The notes under the pieces are model-generated. The model did no database searches. It saw only the letters and a list, made by a program, of their open reading frames with translations, and was not told where the DNA came from. Source: Bimastos eiseni (taxonomy: Eukaryota > Annelida > Clitellata > Crassiclitellata > Lumbricidae). From it: a stretch of DNA of 64,000 nucleotides. Position numbers and translations under genes: made by a program. Location of the stretch: the NCBI GenBank assembly GCA_959347315.1, contig OY365818.1, positions 919,964-983,963 of the forward strand, written 5' to 3'. Positions 22,301-32,785 of the stretch are shown in pieces. The stretch's first letter is position 1. The number at the start of each line of letters is the position of its first letter.

Positions 22301-22396
22301 TACCTAATTTCAATTGTAAATTGTTGCCTTCCTATTGATTCAACTGTATCTATTGTTTCAGCTGCTTGCTTACTGGACGAAGACTGCAGCGAATGA
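19335..22396 (+). CDS. Vasopressin/oxytocin-type neurophysin precursor, complete
   Basis: Three exons, about 130 residues: 19335-19484, 20566-20773, 22362-22396. Exon 1 encodes a 25-residue signal peptide (MFVESWSRVSVSGIVFISVV, then TIVSG), the nonapeptide CFMADCPRG, the amidation/cleavage site GKR and a linker ending in ARQ, then donor GTAAGC. Exon 2 begins after tttcggttcag with CLSCGPKNQGHC and carries the neurophysin core to GVCCVE, then donor GTGAAC. Exon 3 follows ttgtttcag, adds AACLLDEDCSE and stops. All 14 neurophysin cysteines are present, and the Glu in NCQREN matches the residue that binds the hormone amino terminus in vertebrate neurophysins. Intron positions and phases (RQ|CL, GVCC-x-x|) match vertebrate vasopressin genes. 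There is no copeptin. The peptide would be a disulphide-cyclised, amidated neurohormone acting through a vasopressin-receptor-type GPCR. Residues 3-5 (Met-Ala-Asp) are unusual: position 5 is Asn in almost all relatives. The start at 19335 is chosen because it gives a standard signal peptide; the longer in-frame extension is low-complexity repeat. Confidence 0.93.
20334..20400 (+). repeat. Dispersed repeat GCGCTCGTGAATAAGC
   Basis: Shares GCGCTCGTGAATAAGCTG, CTCGGCTTTC and GTTCGGAGATTACG with 51155-51220, and partly with 42819-42856 and 8285-8365. Probably part of a SINE or other retroelement in intron 1 of the nonapeptide gene. Confidence 0.5.
20401..20535 (+). repeat. 37-bp tandem repeat before exon 2
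   Basis: Three imperfect copies of GTTACCTGTAGAGTTAACC plus TTTGGGTGACCTTTATAC. It ends about 30 bases before the exon 2 acceptor of the nonapeptide gene. Confidence 0.65.
20780..20910 (+). repeat. Tandemly reiterated retrotransposon tail
   Basis: Five to six imperfect copies of GCGCTATATAAATGCTCAGA, directly after the exon 2 donor and running into the (ATGA)n array. Confidence 0.7.
20911..21109 (+). repeat. (ATGA)n microsatellite, about 49 units
   Basis: Nearly perfect ATGA repeat of about 200 bases in intron 2 of the nonapeptide gene. Confidence 0.95.
21139..21625. mobile_element. MITE with TA target duplication
   Basis: Left end AGGGCCCATCCATATATTAT and, on the other strand, right end GGGGCCGTTCACATATTACG are imperfect inverted repeats continuing through CGATTTTCGG on both sides. 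The element is bounded by TA at 21137-21138 and 21626-21627. It has no coding capacity and lies in intron 2 of the nonapeptide gene. Confidence 0.7.
21870..22185 (+). mobile_element. LINE 3' end fragment, tandemly duplicated
   Basis: Encodes TAWNDLP...FPSTLKSVFIG, the usual C-terminal 'aWN.LP...F...LK..lf' motif of CR1/L2-type reverse transcriptases. A second copy of the unit starts 136 bases later (22026) with TAWNGLPLD. The segment ends in GAAGAGGCGCTATAT, the tail seen in other copies. Confidence 0.6.
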
Positions 22397-22657
22397 CGTT
22401 CAAACGACGCTTCCGTTCAAGCCGCCAAATTGAACGCACTGAACGACATATTTGAACCAAAGTAGATACTGAACTGGCGCTACAACATTCGACATATGCT
22501 TCATCTCAATATTATATGATAAACTTTACAAATCTCTTCATCTCCCACTAGTTTAGTTTTGTTTCTATTCTGTTATTAAAACCTTCTGAAAAAATTATCT
22601 TGAGCTGTGAACTATCATCATGCGGCGGTTTGTCATCGGGCGTGTTCCCTGCACAAC

Positions 22658-22663
22658 AATAAA
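22658..22663 (+). terminator. Poly(A) signal of the nonapeptide precursor
   Basis: AATAAA about 260 bases after the stop codon at 22394-22396. Confidence 0.55.
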
Positions 22664-24116
22664 ATGATTATCATAATAATGGTATTCGTTTTGAATTGGA
22701 AAAGCATCTTCTAATTTGCTTATGACTCTTAAGTTATTTGAGTTCAGACTTCAAGGCATACTTTTGACCCTGATTGAAAGTCATTCTATCAATCGCAATG
22801 TACTAGCGCTCTGAAATAATCTTCACAAAGTAGTAGTAGGCTATACGGTTCTGCTCACTGGAAAATGGATTGGTTGAGAGGATGAAAGGAAAATGAATGG
22901 AAGTAGGTTTATTGATGAATGAAATTACGGATGGATGGGCAAATATAAAATAGTTTGGATGAGTGGCTGTAAAATCGATGGTTGGATGATAGGATGAGGG
23001 GAAAGATAGACGGAATGAACGAAACAAACAAACGAAATCAGTCAAAATTACCTAAATTTTCAAATAACTTTATTCAACCTGACAAGGGACACAAGATTGT
23101 TTTACCTGTGATCAAAAGTCATGATTTGTTCCTAGAGTATTATCAACAACGTCAAAACAAATCTCTCTTCATCATGTTCATTTGTATAGAATAGATTTAA
23201 AACAAAGAATCTCTTAAATTAAACTAGTCACCTGAAAATTAATCGGCGAAAAGGCAAGAAACACTAAACCTTTGACTTTACCTTGCTGCCCAAGGATTTT
23301 TCACGATTTAATTATCGCTTGTACCAGATTTTTTATAATTTAGTGGCCCAAAGATTTTTTCATGATCTCATTTTCGCTGGTACCACCAGTTGTCCGAGTT
23401 TCCCAGTTTTGTTAAAACATACTAGACATGAGAAGTTTAGAAAACAACCCTCACCCTAACTAGGTTGGTAGAAGACAGCTGCATTCCTCATTCTCTACAT
23501 TCTCTGCAGTGCAATTTTCGACAATAAAATGTCGTGAGTACATTATGCAAAAATAGGCAACACACAGGAAATACAGATAGAAATAATAATCTGATAAAAT
23601 TACGCTCTTAATTAAAAGCATATGATCACCAAAGATCAATGCTTCATAGAACAGCAAGGTTGGAATTCCAGCCAGGATTAACTTCCCAGGAAATCATATC
23701 AAGTTAGAATTCTAAGTCAGGCTGGTATATTGAGAAATTTCAATCATGATAGAATTCCAAACCAGGCTTGATTTTCCTAGCGCGGGTCAAATTTCACGGA
23801 ATTCTAATCAGAATACAACTTCCCGCCAGCTGGGATTTCGAAGGAATTCCAAACAGGTCGGAATCAGGATTTCCTAATAAGGGTCGAATTCCCAGGAATT
23901 CTAATTTGGTCACTATTTCCAGCCAGGTTGGATTTCCACAGAATCCAATTAGTCTGAACAGCTTGGTAAGGCTGGAATTCCTTCCAAGTTCAATTATGCT
24001 AGAGAACAAGTTTCACGGTGGCAGGCAACTTTTAGTAGACACAACTTCAAGAGCACTCGGTAGATGACGAAGAAAATGACAATATAGTAATCTGGCAGAA
24101 TAGTTCCTCTTTTGTG
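22664..24116. repeat. Intergenic; degenerate AATTCC repeat at 23650-24010
   Basis: Convergent space between the nonapeptide gene and CHP1. Positions 23650-24010 contain a decayed tandem repeat built on GGAATTCCAACCAGG and close variants (period about 40). Positions 22860-23000 hold scattered GGATGAATGG phrases. No gene is seen. Confidence 0.55.
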
Positions 24117-27100
24117 TCAGTTGAGGAAGCGTATGCTCATCTTCTGCTCCACGTCGACCTTCTCCATGACCTTGACGAACTCGTCAAAAGAAATGCTTCC
24201 GTCGTGGTCCAGGTCGGCCTCAAGAATCGTCCGGTCGGCTATGCTTCCGAGCTGTGGAGAAAAGTTCAGAGGGCAAGTTAGACAAGATGAGGCAAGCCGG
24301 GAAAGGCAACCTTGCCTGACTACGCAAGTTATGCATGGTAAGGAAAGTTGGGAAAGGCAGCATAGGCAAGGCAAGATAATTATGCAAAGTAGGCAACCTT
24401 AGGAAGGTATGCTATGTATGAGTTGCTGTGTTTGATTACACTAATGATAGACACGGCAAGATGGGTAGATGGGCAAGTTAGACGATGTAAAATAAATTAG
24501 GCAAGAAAGGCAAGCCAGGCATCACTATCATATCTCTGAACTCGAAAACCAAGCACAGCACACGATGTCTGGGCACCAGCTAATTACAGAGCTTTGACGA
24601 GGTAAGGCAAATAAGATATGATAGGTTAGACCCGGGAGAGGAAGGCAAATAAAGTTAGGCATAGTTACATTACATTGTGTGGCACTATGGCCAATCGGTT
24701 AGAGCAGTCAGCCCGTAACGTCCGAGGCGTCACTGTGTAGGGACCTTGAGCAAGTACTTCATGCATAATTGCTCTGCATTAAACTGCAGTTGCGCCGTCA
24801 AGGTGTGTGCACTTCTGAGCAAAAAATGTTGGAAGAACAGCGATATCAAATAAAATTAGGCAGGTTACTCAAGATAATATAGTTTAGGAAATGGTATTGA
24901 ATGAGTTCCCCAATATAAAATGTTATCTGCAATCATCTGTCAGAATACTCGAAGCCCAGCAGAGTAGACACCAAAGGGAGAGCCAGCTGAAGCAGTGGTA
25001 AGCAGAAACTGATCACTGACTGACCAACCTGTTCCTCAGAGATGTTTGCTCCGACCATCATGTGCAGGACCTGCAGAAGTTCGTCACGAGAAATCTTGTT
25101 GTCCTTGTTCAGGTCGTACATCTTGAAAGCAACTATGCAGGAAAGACAACAACAACATCAATGACAAAAGAGGTCAAAAAAGAAAGCTACCCCATTGCAC
25201 AATGGAACCAAGCACTGCAGTCTTTGAGCAGTAGGTGTACACAAGGAGTAACAAAATTGGCTCAAAGCTTGAAAGCTTCTGATGAGAAATCGAAGTATAT
25301 AACATAGCAAGAGGTAAAATAGAACCAGAGATGCACATGAGTCTAGATTAGATTAAATTAACATGAGTCAACATTCGATAAACATGGCTCTAAATAAGAT
25401 CAACAGAAGTCTAGATTAATGCAAATCAATATTAGATAAGATTAACATAATTCTAGATCAGATAAACATGTGCACAGATAACATAAGCATGAGTCTATAC
25501 ATTGGATTAGATTAACATGAGCTAAGATTAGAGCAGATCAAAGCAAGTCTGGATTATGTAGATTATACTAACATGAGCTAAGATTAGAGCAGATTAACTT
25601 GAGTATGAATTATTTAGATTAGATTAACATGAGACTGGATTAGATAAACGTAACATTTGAGTAGTTATACATCTGAGTTTCTCATCGCGACTGTTCAGTT
25701 CGCTCGTCTCCTTTGTTTTGATTGGACGAAAGCGTGCCAGGGTCCGCATGAACTGCCGGAAATTCACTCCATCACCCTCAGTCCTAAAACAAAAAACCCA
25801 CAGACCATGCCATAACATAACCTCATAATAACAAATTCTATATATAGCATAACCTCATCATAAAACGACATAGTTATAACATGACGACATAATGGCCTAA
25901 TTATAACATGACGACGTAATGACCTAGTTATATCATGACCACGCACTGACCTAGTTATAACCTAATGTAACAATGACAACATACTGACCTAGTTATAACA
26001 TGACGACGTAATGACCTAGTTATAACATGACCTTGCTATGATATAACCTCTTTATCAGATGACTTCTTCATGACCTTGTCGTAACACAGTCTCATCACAA
26101 CAAGATCGCATCATAACATTACCTAGTTATAATATGACCTCATTATAGTAGCCCACAGCGGGTGCATACTGGCAAATATTAGAACACACCCAACATATAG
26201 ACTAGAAAAACATAAAGTACCAGTGCACAAATACTGGAAAATAGGCGATAACAGTGCACATAGTCTCCAGTTCACATACTAGCAAATACGCAGTACCCAT
26301 TATGGAAAGTAATCAATACCCATTATACACACTGGCAAATAGACAGCATCCAGTATACATTGGCAATAAAAGAGTTTTTACTACATATTTACCATACTCC
26401 TGATTACCATTGGTAAATAGACTGCAGTAAATGTGCCACAGCAAGTCCTATAAACAGGTTGTTGACTATTAATGAGATATGATAGAATCACTTAAACTTT
26501 CCAAATATCTACTTTCTCTAAATCTACAGACGACGATCCACTCAGGATATGTTTTCACTATGTCGAAGTAGAACTGAAGTGGTTCTGGCTGCATTCAAAG
26601 AGACTGTTGACAGATATTACCAAATAATCCAGATAGCCCACAATCAAAACATTAAAGAAACCCGACTAAGCAAATATCCGACAATCGTTCATTTATGACC
26701 CTGCATACCAAATTAGTCCATAAGCATTTAGAAACTCGAAGAAAAACTCAACAATACAACACAAGGGACGTTTTTCATTCAATGCAGAATGTAGTCAAGC
26801 CTTCAAAGTCAATAAACCCGTTATATAATGGGTAATTTATCATCTCAAAGTGATTCTCAAAAGACATCTTATTTGCCTCATTAAAATACTGCAAACTCAC
26901 GAATACAAAGTTAGGTTTGTCCAATTGCAACAAAACATTGTAGTTATGGGCAAGCAATGAACTCAGTACACTAAACATCTTTAAACTCTCTTAAAACACA
27001 CTTGGATAGGTCCCCGAGATATGCGGTTTGTGCAGAACTTAGAAGGAACAATAAAAGAAGTGTTTGTAATAGTAATTTTAATCAAGCATTTGTAAAGAGC

Positions 27101-30100
27101 AACCTAAAGGATATACTCATCAGTAGGGACAAACTGAGACACTCGAGCGAAGTCGAGCCACAGCTCTCGAGAAAGACGACTCCAGCGGATGCGGCCAAGA
27201 CAGGCAACGTCTTGACGCACATGTATACATCCTAAAGGAATTTCGGCAACAAACAGTTTGTGCAAAAGGCAGCGATGGACAGTGAGATCAACAACACCAT
27301 ACTCATCTCCTAAATCTAATTAACCAATGCCGCTGCCAAGTGAATGGGAGTACTAGACAATCTTATGATTACTTTGAAACAACTAGCTTGTCTTGAGACA
27401 GAAAGTGGTTTATACCATAATGCTATTAGCAGTCTATGGAAGATTACCATTGAAAGATAGCATAACATTCAATGTGGAAGGTGAAATTATACAAACTATG
27501 TAGACCTGCACTGTGTGGACTTTGAAACATCAAATTTGTTGGAAGCCCTCTAAAGCAACAAAAGAACTATGTACCTCACCTCAATCATAAGTCGTGCAAC
27601 TGATTTTAGAATCTACGCTCCCACCCAACTCATAAGCCTCTACTATATATTCTGACTGTTTGGACTGATAGAATACAATAATCAGGTAGTAAATTCCCGA
27701 AGTTGTAGACCAACTACCAAGAAAACCAGAGAGAGCCCACAAGTGCTACTCTGAATAGCACAGCAAGAGTCCGAATATTCACTGAACAAGGGCAGCATTT
27801 TATGGCAACAGAGGCGAGCTAGAGGCACATAATAGTCCTCCAAATCAACCTAAAAATTCACAAGTGTATTACACATGGGGAGTTTTAAAACCAAACAGAC
27901 AAGGTAAACACCAGAGCTGCTAATTTATGCAAGATGCTGAAATCCACTTCAAGTTCTCAGTGTATACCTTCAACGGTTTTGCAAGCATATGAAGTCTCTA
28001 ACATTTGCAATTAATTTCACTGGTTTTGGTCTAGTGCTCCACTTGTGAGTTATTTCTTAAAATGGTGCATTAACAAATTCCAGATTGCAATTTGCAAAAC
28101 ATAAAAAAACTACCACATTATCATCATAAAAAATAATATAAAATCTGATAAAATAATCTTTGTCCACTGATTCTAACTGACTGCTGTATGATTACATATC
28201 AGAGTATGAGCAGATGATTCCAAGTTCTTACAGGAGTTTAGATTCAGATGTACAACAGCCAAGCAAGGCGTCATTGCATAATACAATCAATTTAAACATT
28301 GCTGCCTAGTGTATGAATGGACTAATCAGCCTTATGATCACTTTGAAACAAGCAGCTTTGTTTATATCGGCAAAACCCAACAAGGATATGATTATGCATG
28401 CCCAAAAGTTTGTACCAACAGACTTAATATACAGCATATTATAAGAATCTCACAATTTAATCTTTTTCTTTGAGATGGCTGATGATCTTAGAAGAAGTCA
28501 TTTACAATTTGACCAAATACGTCAATTAGCAAACCAACTTACTTACCTACTTTCTAGAGTAAGTTAGAACGAATATAAGAGAAAGAATTTAAACAATTAC
28601 CAAAGCTATAAATTATGACAGCACAAAATATAAAAAACAGTTGTAGAAATTAATCAAATATAACATGCAAATTTATAAATAAGCAAAAGAAGGATAACAT
28701 TCAAAGCAAATCAAATTGTAAAAGAAAATCTAACACAATAAGCATTTAAACTATAAACTTGCATAAAGACTAAATAAATTCATAAATTAGTTAATAAAAT
28801 AAAAATTCAGGCCAATCCACCAACAGCACAAATATTCTTATTGTATACAAATAAAATAATTTTAAAATAACATAGGAACTAGCAAACAATGACATTAAAA
28901 AATGTCATGAAATAGTAAAGCTTCTCAAATATCTCAAATACTGAAAAGGAATAAGAAATTTAAGCAGCCAACAAAAACAAGAACTCTTTATAAAACAAAA
29001 AAAAATTGAAAAAATTGGTGAAAATGATTACCGTGCTCTGTTCCGCGATAAAAAAAGAGAACCATTTTAAGTAACCAAACATGAATATCAGCCAAAAATC
29101 TATGAATTAGACAGATAATAGGAACTCTTTGTAAGAATGTAATTATAGCATAGTGGTAAACATGCTGGACTGTCAATAGAGAGGTCATGGTTGAAATCCC
29201 CACCAGAGGTAGAAATAATTAAGTGATTTCTGCCAGTGTTATTTTCGTTCAAGAAATCATTTTTGTTTTAGTTTTTATTCAGTTTGATGTGATTCATTTC
29301 AGTTTAGTTCTAGTTCCATTTCTGAAAATCATTTCAGTTTTAGTTCGGTTTTTATTCATCCAATCATTTTAGCTATGGTTTTAGTTCACAATTGTCTAAT
29401 CTTTCGATCTTGTTTTAGAAAACCACAATAAATCAGACCCTTGTCATTCATTGTCCATGAGTTATTAGAAATGATGCTTATCGAGCATACTTCTAACCCA
29501 TTCAAATTCTGTAAAAATAAAAAAACACTAGATATTAATCGAGTCCCTGAGGTATCTCTATACCATTGGCACCAAAACAATAATAATAATCAAATAAACA
29601 TAATTAATTAAAATAATAAGAAGAATAACAGTTGTCTCTTGAACAAATCAGGTTACAGGTTCAAGGGAAGAGCTGGGATTTGTGTAATTCTGCTACTTCT
29701 AAGAGAGGAACAAGTAGCCCATTAAGTGTCCCAGACCATCACAACAAAAGGGGTGTTGATCTTGTCTTGCCCAATCACTTCAAAGAGTTCTAGATTGTGT
29801 CAAGAATGACACAATCATGATGACATCACATTCAAAAAATCTGGGACAGAACACAAAATAAACTGCTATCAGGGTCATACCGAGGGGGTGCCAGTAGGTC
29901 CGCAGCCCAGAGCGCAAATATCGAAAGGGCGCAAATTTCAGAATGGAATCACTTATTATTCCATAGAATGCACTATTTTCAAAACGTGGGGCGCCAGATT
30001 GATGCTAGACACAGGGCGCAATTATAGCTCGGTACAGCCCTGACTGCTATAATACAGGAAATTAGACTATTTTAGGATAAGCACTAAAAATCGAACAAGA

Positions 30101-31638
30101 ATTATACTGTTTGTGAAACCCATAAATCAATTCTATCTCCGAAACTGACTACACTAGAGGGGAAGACAACTTCACTCAAACACACTCGACTTGCGTACAA
30201 AGCACAACTTTAACCATAAACAAACCACCAATGCACAAAGCTCCAGTACTCACTCCTCAGTGCAGAAGGCATGAATGATGCAGTCACAGAGAGGATTGAT
30301 AGCTAGCTCTGGAACACGTAGGAAATCTTCACGGCTAAACAGAAACAACGAAAACACATCTATACCATATCCGAAAGTTCCTACATCCACTTCGTTGCTC
30401 TTCCCACATAAAACATGCGAAATAATGGGTCATTAAATTAAAATACACGCCTAAATCGGGTTCAGAATCATACACCAGCTAATAATCAGCAATTAGAATT
30501 GGATAATTCATATACAAATTATATTTGCATCGTAGATTAGTCAAATTCAATCAAAGCACAGGGAGTTACTGTAGTCTCCTTAGCAAGGCTTTGTTTGTTT
30601 GAATATAAGCCATCATGGAGCTGCAACCACACATTTGATTTATGAAATCTTCATTGTCAACAAGTACTAATGGAAATTATAATGTCAATCCATCATGCAG
30701 CATTATGACATGACACCAATGCTTATAGATTTTAAGTTTGCAGGTGGATAAATTGGTAAATGGGTGAAAGAATAGATGGAATGCAAGAGTGAATGGTGAA
30801 TTGTAATTACAGCAAATTACTTCTAGAATGCTTTGTAGGAGAGCCAGCTATCAGCGCAGATTAATGAATTGAAGAATTAATTTCTTTTATTACATAACAG
30901 TGTAACAAATGTACAAAATTCAATACATAAACTTGTTAAACATGTTCACAACCATATTTAAAGATGCAATTCATGATGAGGAGACAGTATACCCAAGATA
31001 TCCATTGGAATTCTTGTCGAGGCTTGTGAATCTGCTGTAGAGTCGAACGATCTGGTTTGGTGTGACTAAACAGAAAAAAAATCACTGACCTTAGTAAATG
31101 TTAACCTTGACAGCAAACACGAGAAATGTCCTGCTCAGAAGAATAAACGGTGGGCACAACAGGCTCAATCCCATGCCTCTCCAGAAAATGCCTCAAAAGA
31201 GCAATGTATAAAAATCCTCGTTTTAACACACAAGTAAAGCTCCGATGTCGAGCATTGTAGCGCTAACCTACGAGCGGAATGAAGGGAAATATACATAAAT
31301 GGAAGTTGGGTTGATGAGAGAATGCCGTTATACGCCAATAATAAAATACACGATTTGTTTTTTGCACAATTTCACAAGTCAAAAATACGCCAAAATACGA
31401 ATTTTACCGAGTGCTTTTCCCTTGACACGTAAACTACTTTAATTTCGCTACTGGATTGTGTCTTATCTACTCAGGAATAAACAAGCGCAATATAAGATCA
31501 TCTCTTACGAGCGTTTGGGAATAAAGAATGGTGCCATGGATCAGAATAATTTGTATTGATAATCCACTCACAGCCCGTTTCCTTTTGAATAACTTCGATA
31601 TCCGCTGGTTGTAAATTAATTGACGCTTTCGATCCCAT
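24117..31638 (-). CDS. CHP1: Calcineurin B homologous protein 1, complete
   Basis: Six exons on the - strand: 31572-31638, 30993-31065, 30254-30334, 25671-25783, 25029-25132, 24117-24251; 573 bases, 190 residues (human CHP1 has 195). All junctions are GT-AG and all phases agree. The N-terminus MGSKAS fits the N-myristoylation signal of CHP proteins. Exon 2 holds a degenerate first EF-hand ([12 protein letters not shown]), the middle holds [16 protein letters not shown], and the two calcium-binding EF-hands are [12 protein letters not shown] and [12 protein letters not shown]. The C-terminus [13 protein letters not shown] is nearly identical to the vertebrate end. CHP1 is an obligate partner of plasma-membrane Na+/H+ exchangers and also acts in vesicle traffic and calcineurin inhibition. 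Compared with vertebrates the loop after HAF is slightly longer (CTEETEG) and the linker before the third EF-hand is shorter. The 4.5-kb intron 3 carries a MITE and a tRNA-like sequence; intron 5 carries a SINE. Confidence 0.95.
24677..24856 (+). mobile_element. tRNA-derived SINE (copy 3, internal deletion)
   Basis: Head GTGTGGCACTATGGCCAATCGG, body GGGACCTTGAGCAAGT, end GCGATATCAAAT. About 50 bases including the B-box region are missing compared with the copies at 3786 and 8850. It lies in the last intron of CHP1. Confidence 0.8.
25330..26130. repeat. Degenerate tandem repeats in CHP1 introns
   Basis: 25330-25650 repeats AACATGAGTCTAGATTAGAT-like units; 25840-26130 repeats GACCTAGTTATAACATGACG (period about 26). 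They flank the 25671-25783 exon on both sides. Confidence 0.6.
26131..29145. other. CHP1 intron 3, no further gene
   Basis: Very AT-rich intron sequence. 27310-27390 and 28300-28375 share a diverged repeat (TTATGAT-A/C-ACTTTGAAACAA). No exon or RNA gene is supported. Confidence 0.5.
29146..29205 (+). repeat. tRNA-like sequence (SINE head or tRNA pseudogene)
   Basis: TAGCATAGTGGTAAACATGC resembles an A box, and GGTTGAAATCC at 29189-29199 a B box with the usual CGA changed to TGA. The arms do not fold into a clean cloverleaf, so a functional tRNA is unlikely. Confidence 0.4.
29870..30042. mobile_element. hAT-type MITE with perfect 8-bp duplication
   Basis: Ends CAGGGTCATACCGAG and, on the other strand, CAGGGCTGTACCGAG. 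Perfect target duplications ACTGCTAT lie at 29862-29869 and 30043-30050. Length 173 bases, no ORF; within CHP1 intron 3. Confidence 0.88.
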
Positions 31639-32232
31639 TTTCTTTTTAAAAATGCTTCAAATTTTAACTCAACAACATTAGAGTCCAACAGGAAGTACTA
31701 CGCACGACTGGCGCAATCAATTTCTATTGCGGAGATACTCGATTACTGGTCAAGCGTTTTTATTCATAAGCTCACACGGCGAGAGCTCAGTGTAAATCCC
31801 ACGCTATAGGACGAGACGCGAAGCCTGCGGTCTCAGATTCGCCTGTAGTAGCTAGCAGCTATTATAGTAACCATCTCACAGTGGGCCAGAATGTCAAAAA
31901 TACATTCAGCCAGACAGACTAAGCAGTTTCTTGTTTTAGGCAAACTAAACTTTGGGCCAGTCTTAAAATCATCTGGCTCTCTCTGGTGAGTGGTCTCATA
32001 ATTATCAACAAAATACATGTATATCGAACTGTGGCAAATCATTCTGTTACGACGCAACTCTCGATCGTGAAGCTGATGAAATGCGATTTGCTTTGATTGA
32101 ACGCCTGTGCATTGAGCCAGTTTCCGCGACTTCGCTTATGTGGGCGCAGTTGAAATGTCGAGTTTGCAATTACTATGGACTTGACTTGACTGAAGTCTAA
32201 GTAACTTATGAAGACTCTTGATTTGCGTTCAA
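31639..32232. other. CHP1 upstream region
   Basis: The presumed 5' UTR and promoter of CHP1 (- strand). No TATA box is obvious close to the start. No other gene is seen. Confidence 0.4.
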
Positions 32233-32440
32233 TGATGAATGGATGGAGTGACGAATAAACAGGCGATGGATGAATGGATAAACGGACGCGTGGATGGATG
32301 GACTGCAGGATGGCTAAATGTACTAACGCATAGATGCATGGATAATATATGGATGGATGGATGAATGGATGGATGGATGGATGGATGGATGGATGAATGG
32401 ATGGATGGATGGATAGATGGATGGATGGATGGACGAACGA
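32233..32440. repeat. (GGAT/GAAT)n microsatellite
   Basis: Imperfect GGATGGATGAAT repeat, best preserved at 32345-32432. Confidence 0.85.
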
Positions 32441-32499
32441 AGCTATCACAAGCAGTTGTCGCTCTACTCATTGTCCCAACTTTTCCCAGAGTCTCTGAA

Positions 32500-32612
32500 A
32501 ATCCAGGCCATCTGTCAGCTGTGCGAGGGAATCCGTTGGTTGGTTCCGCGTTTGTGCGTGGGCCCAACACTGGTGACTCTTTTCAGCTTACGGTTCATAG
32601 TTTTGCTAATAG
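32500..32612 (+). repeat. Dispersed repeat TTGGTTGG...GTGGGCCCA
   Basis: CTGTCAGCTGTGCGAGGGAA, then TCCGTTGGTTGGTT, GTGCGTGGGCCCAACACTGG and CTTTTCAGCTTA. The - strand of 898-985 has the same series of blocks, and 61555-61612 (+) has GTGTGCGTGGGACCAACGCT. Probably an unnamed retroelement or SINE body. Confidence 0.55.
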
Positions 32613-32695
32613 AATAATAGATGTGATTTAACTTATACACAGTGACATTTAATATCATTAAGGCCAATGCAGACAGCGCCTGCGAATAGAAATTT

Positions 32696-32785
32696 TTAAG
32701 GGGCGCTATATAAATATTTGATTACATTGCATTACATTACATTACGTTACGTTGCATTGCATTACATTACGTTACATTGCATTGC
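32696..32785 (+). repeat. LINE-type tail with (ATTAC)n
   Basis: GGGGCGCTATATAAATATTTG followed by about ten ATTAC/ATTGC units. Confidence 0.65.

Noticed and set aside
32365..32631. [11 protein letters not shown] running out of a microsatellite
   Set aside because: Simple GGAT repeat joined to a dispersed repeat.
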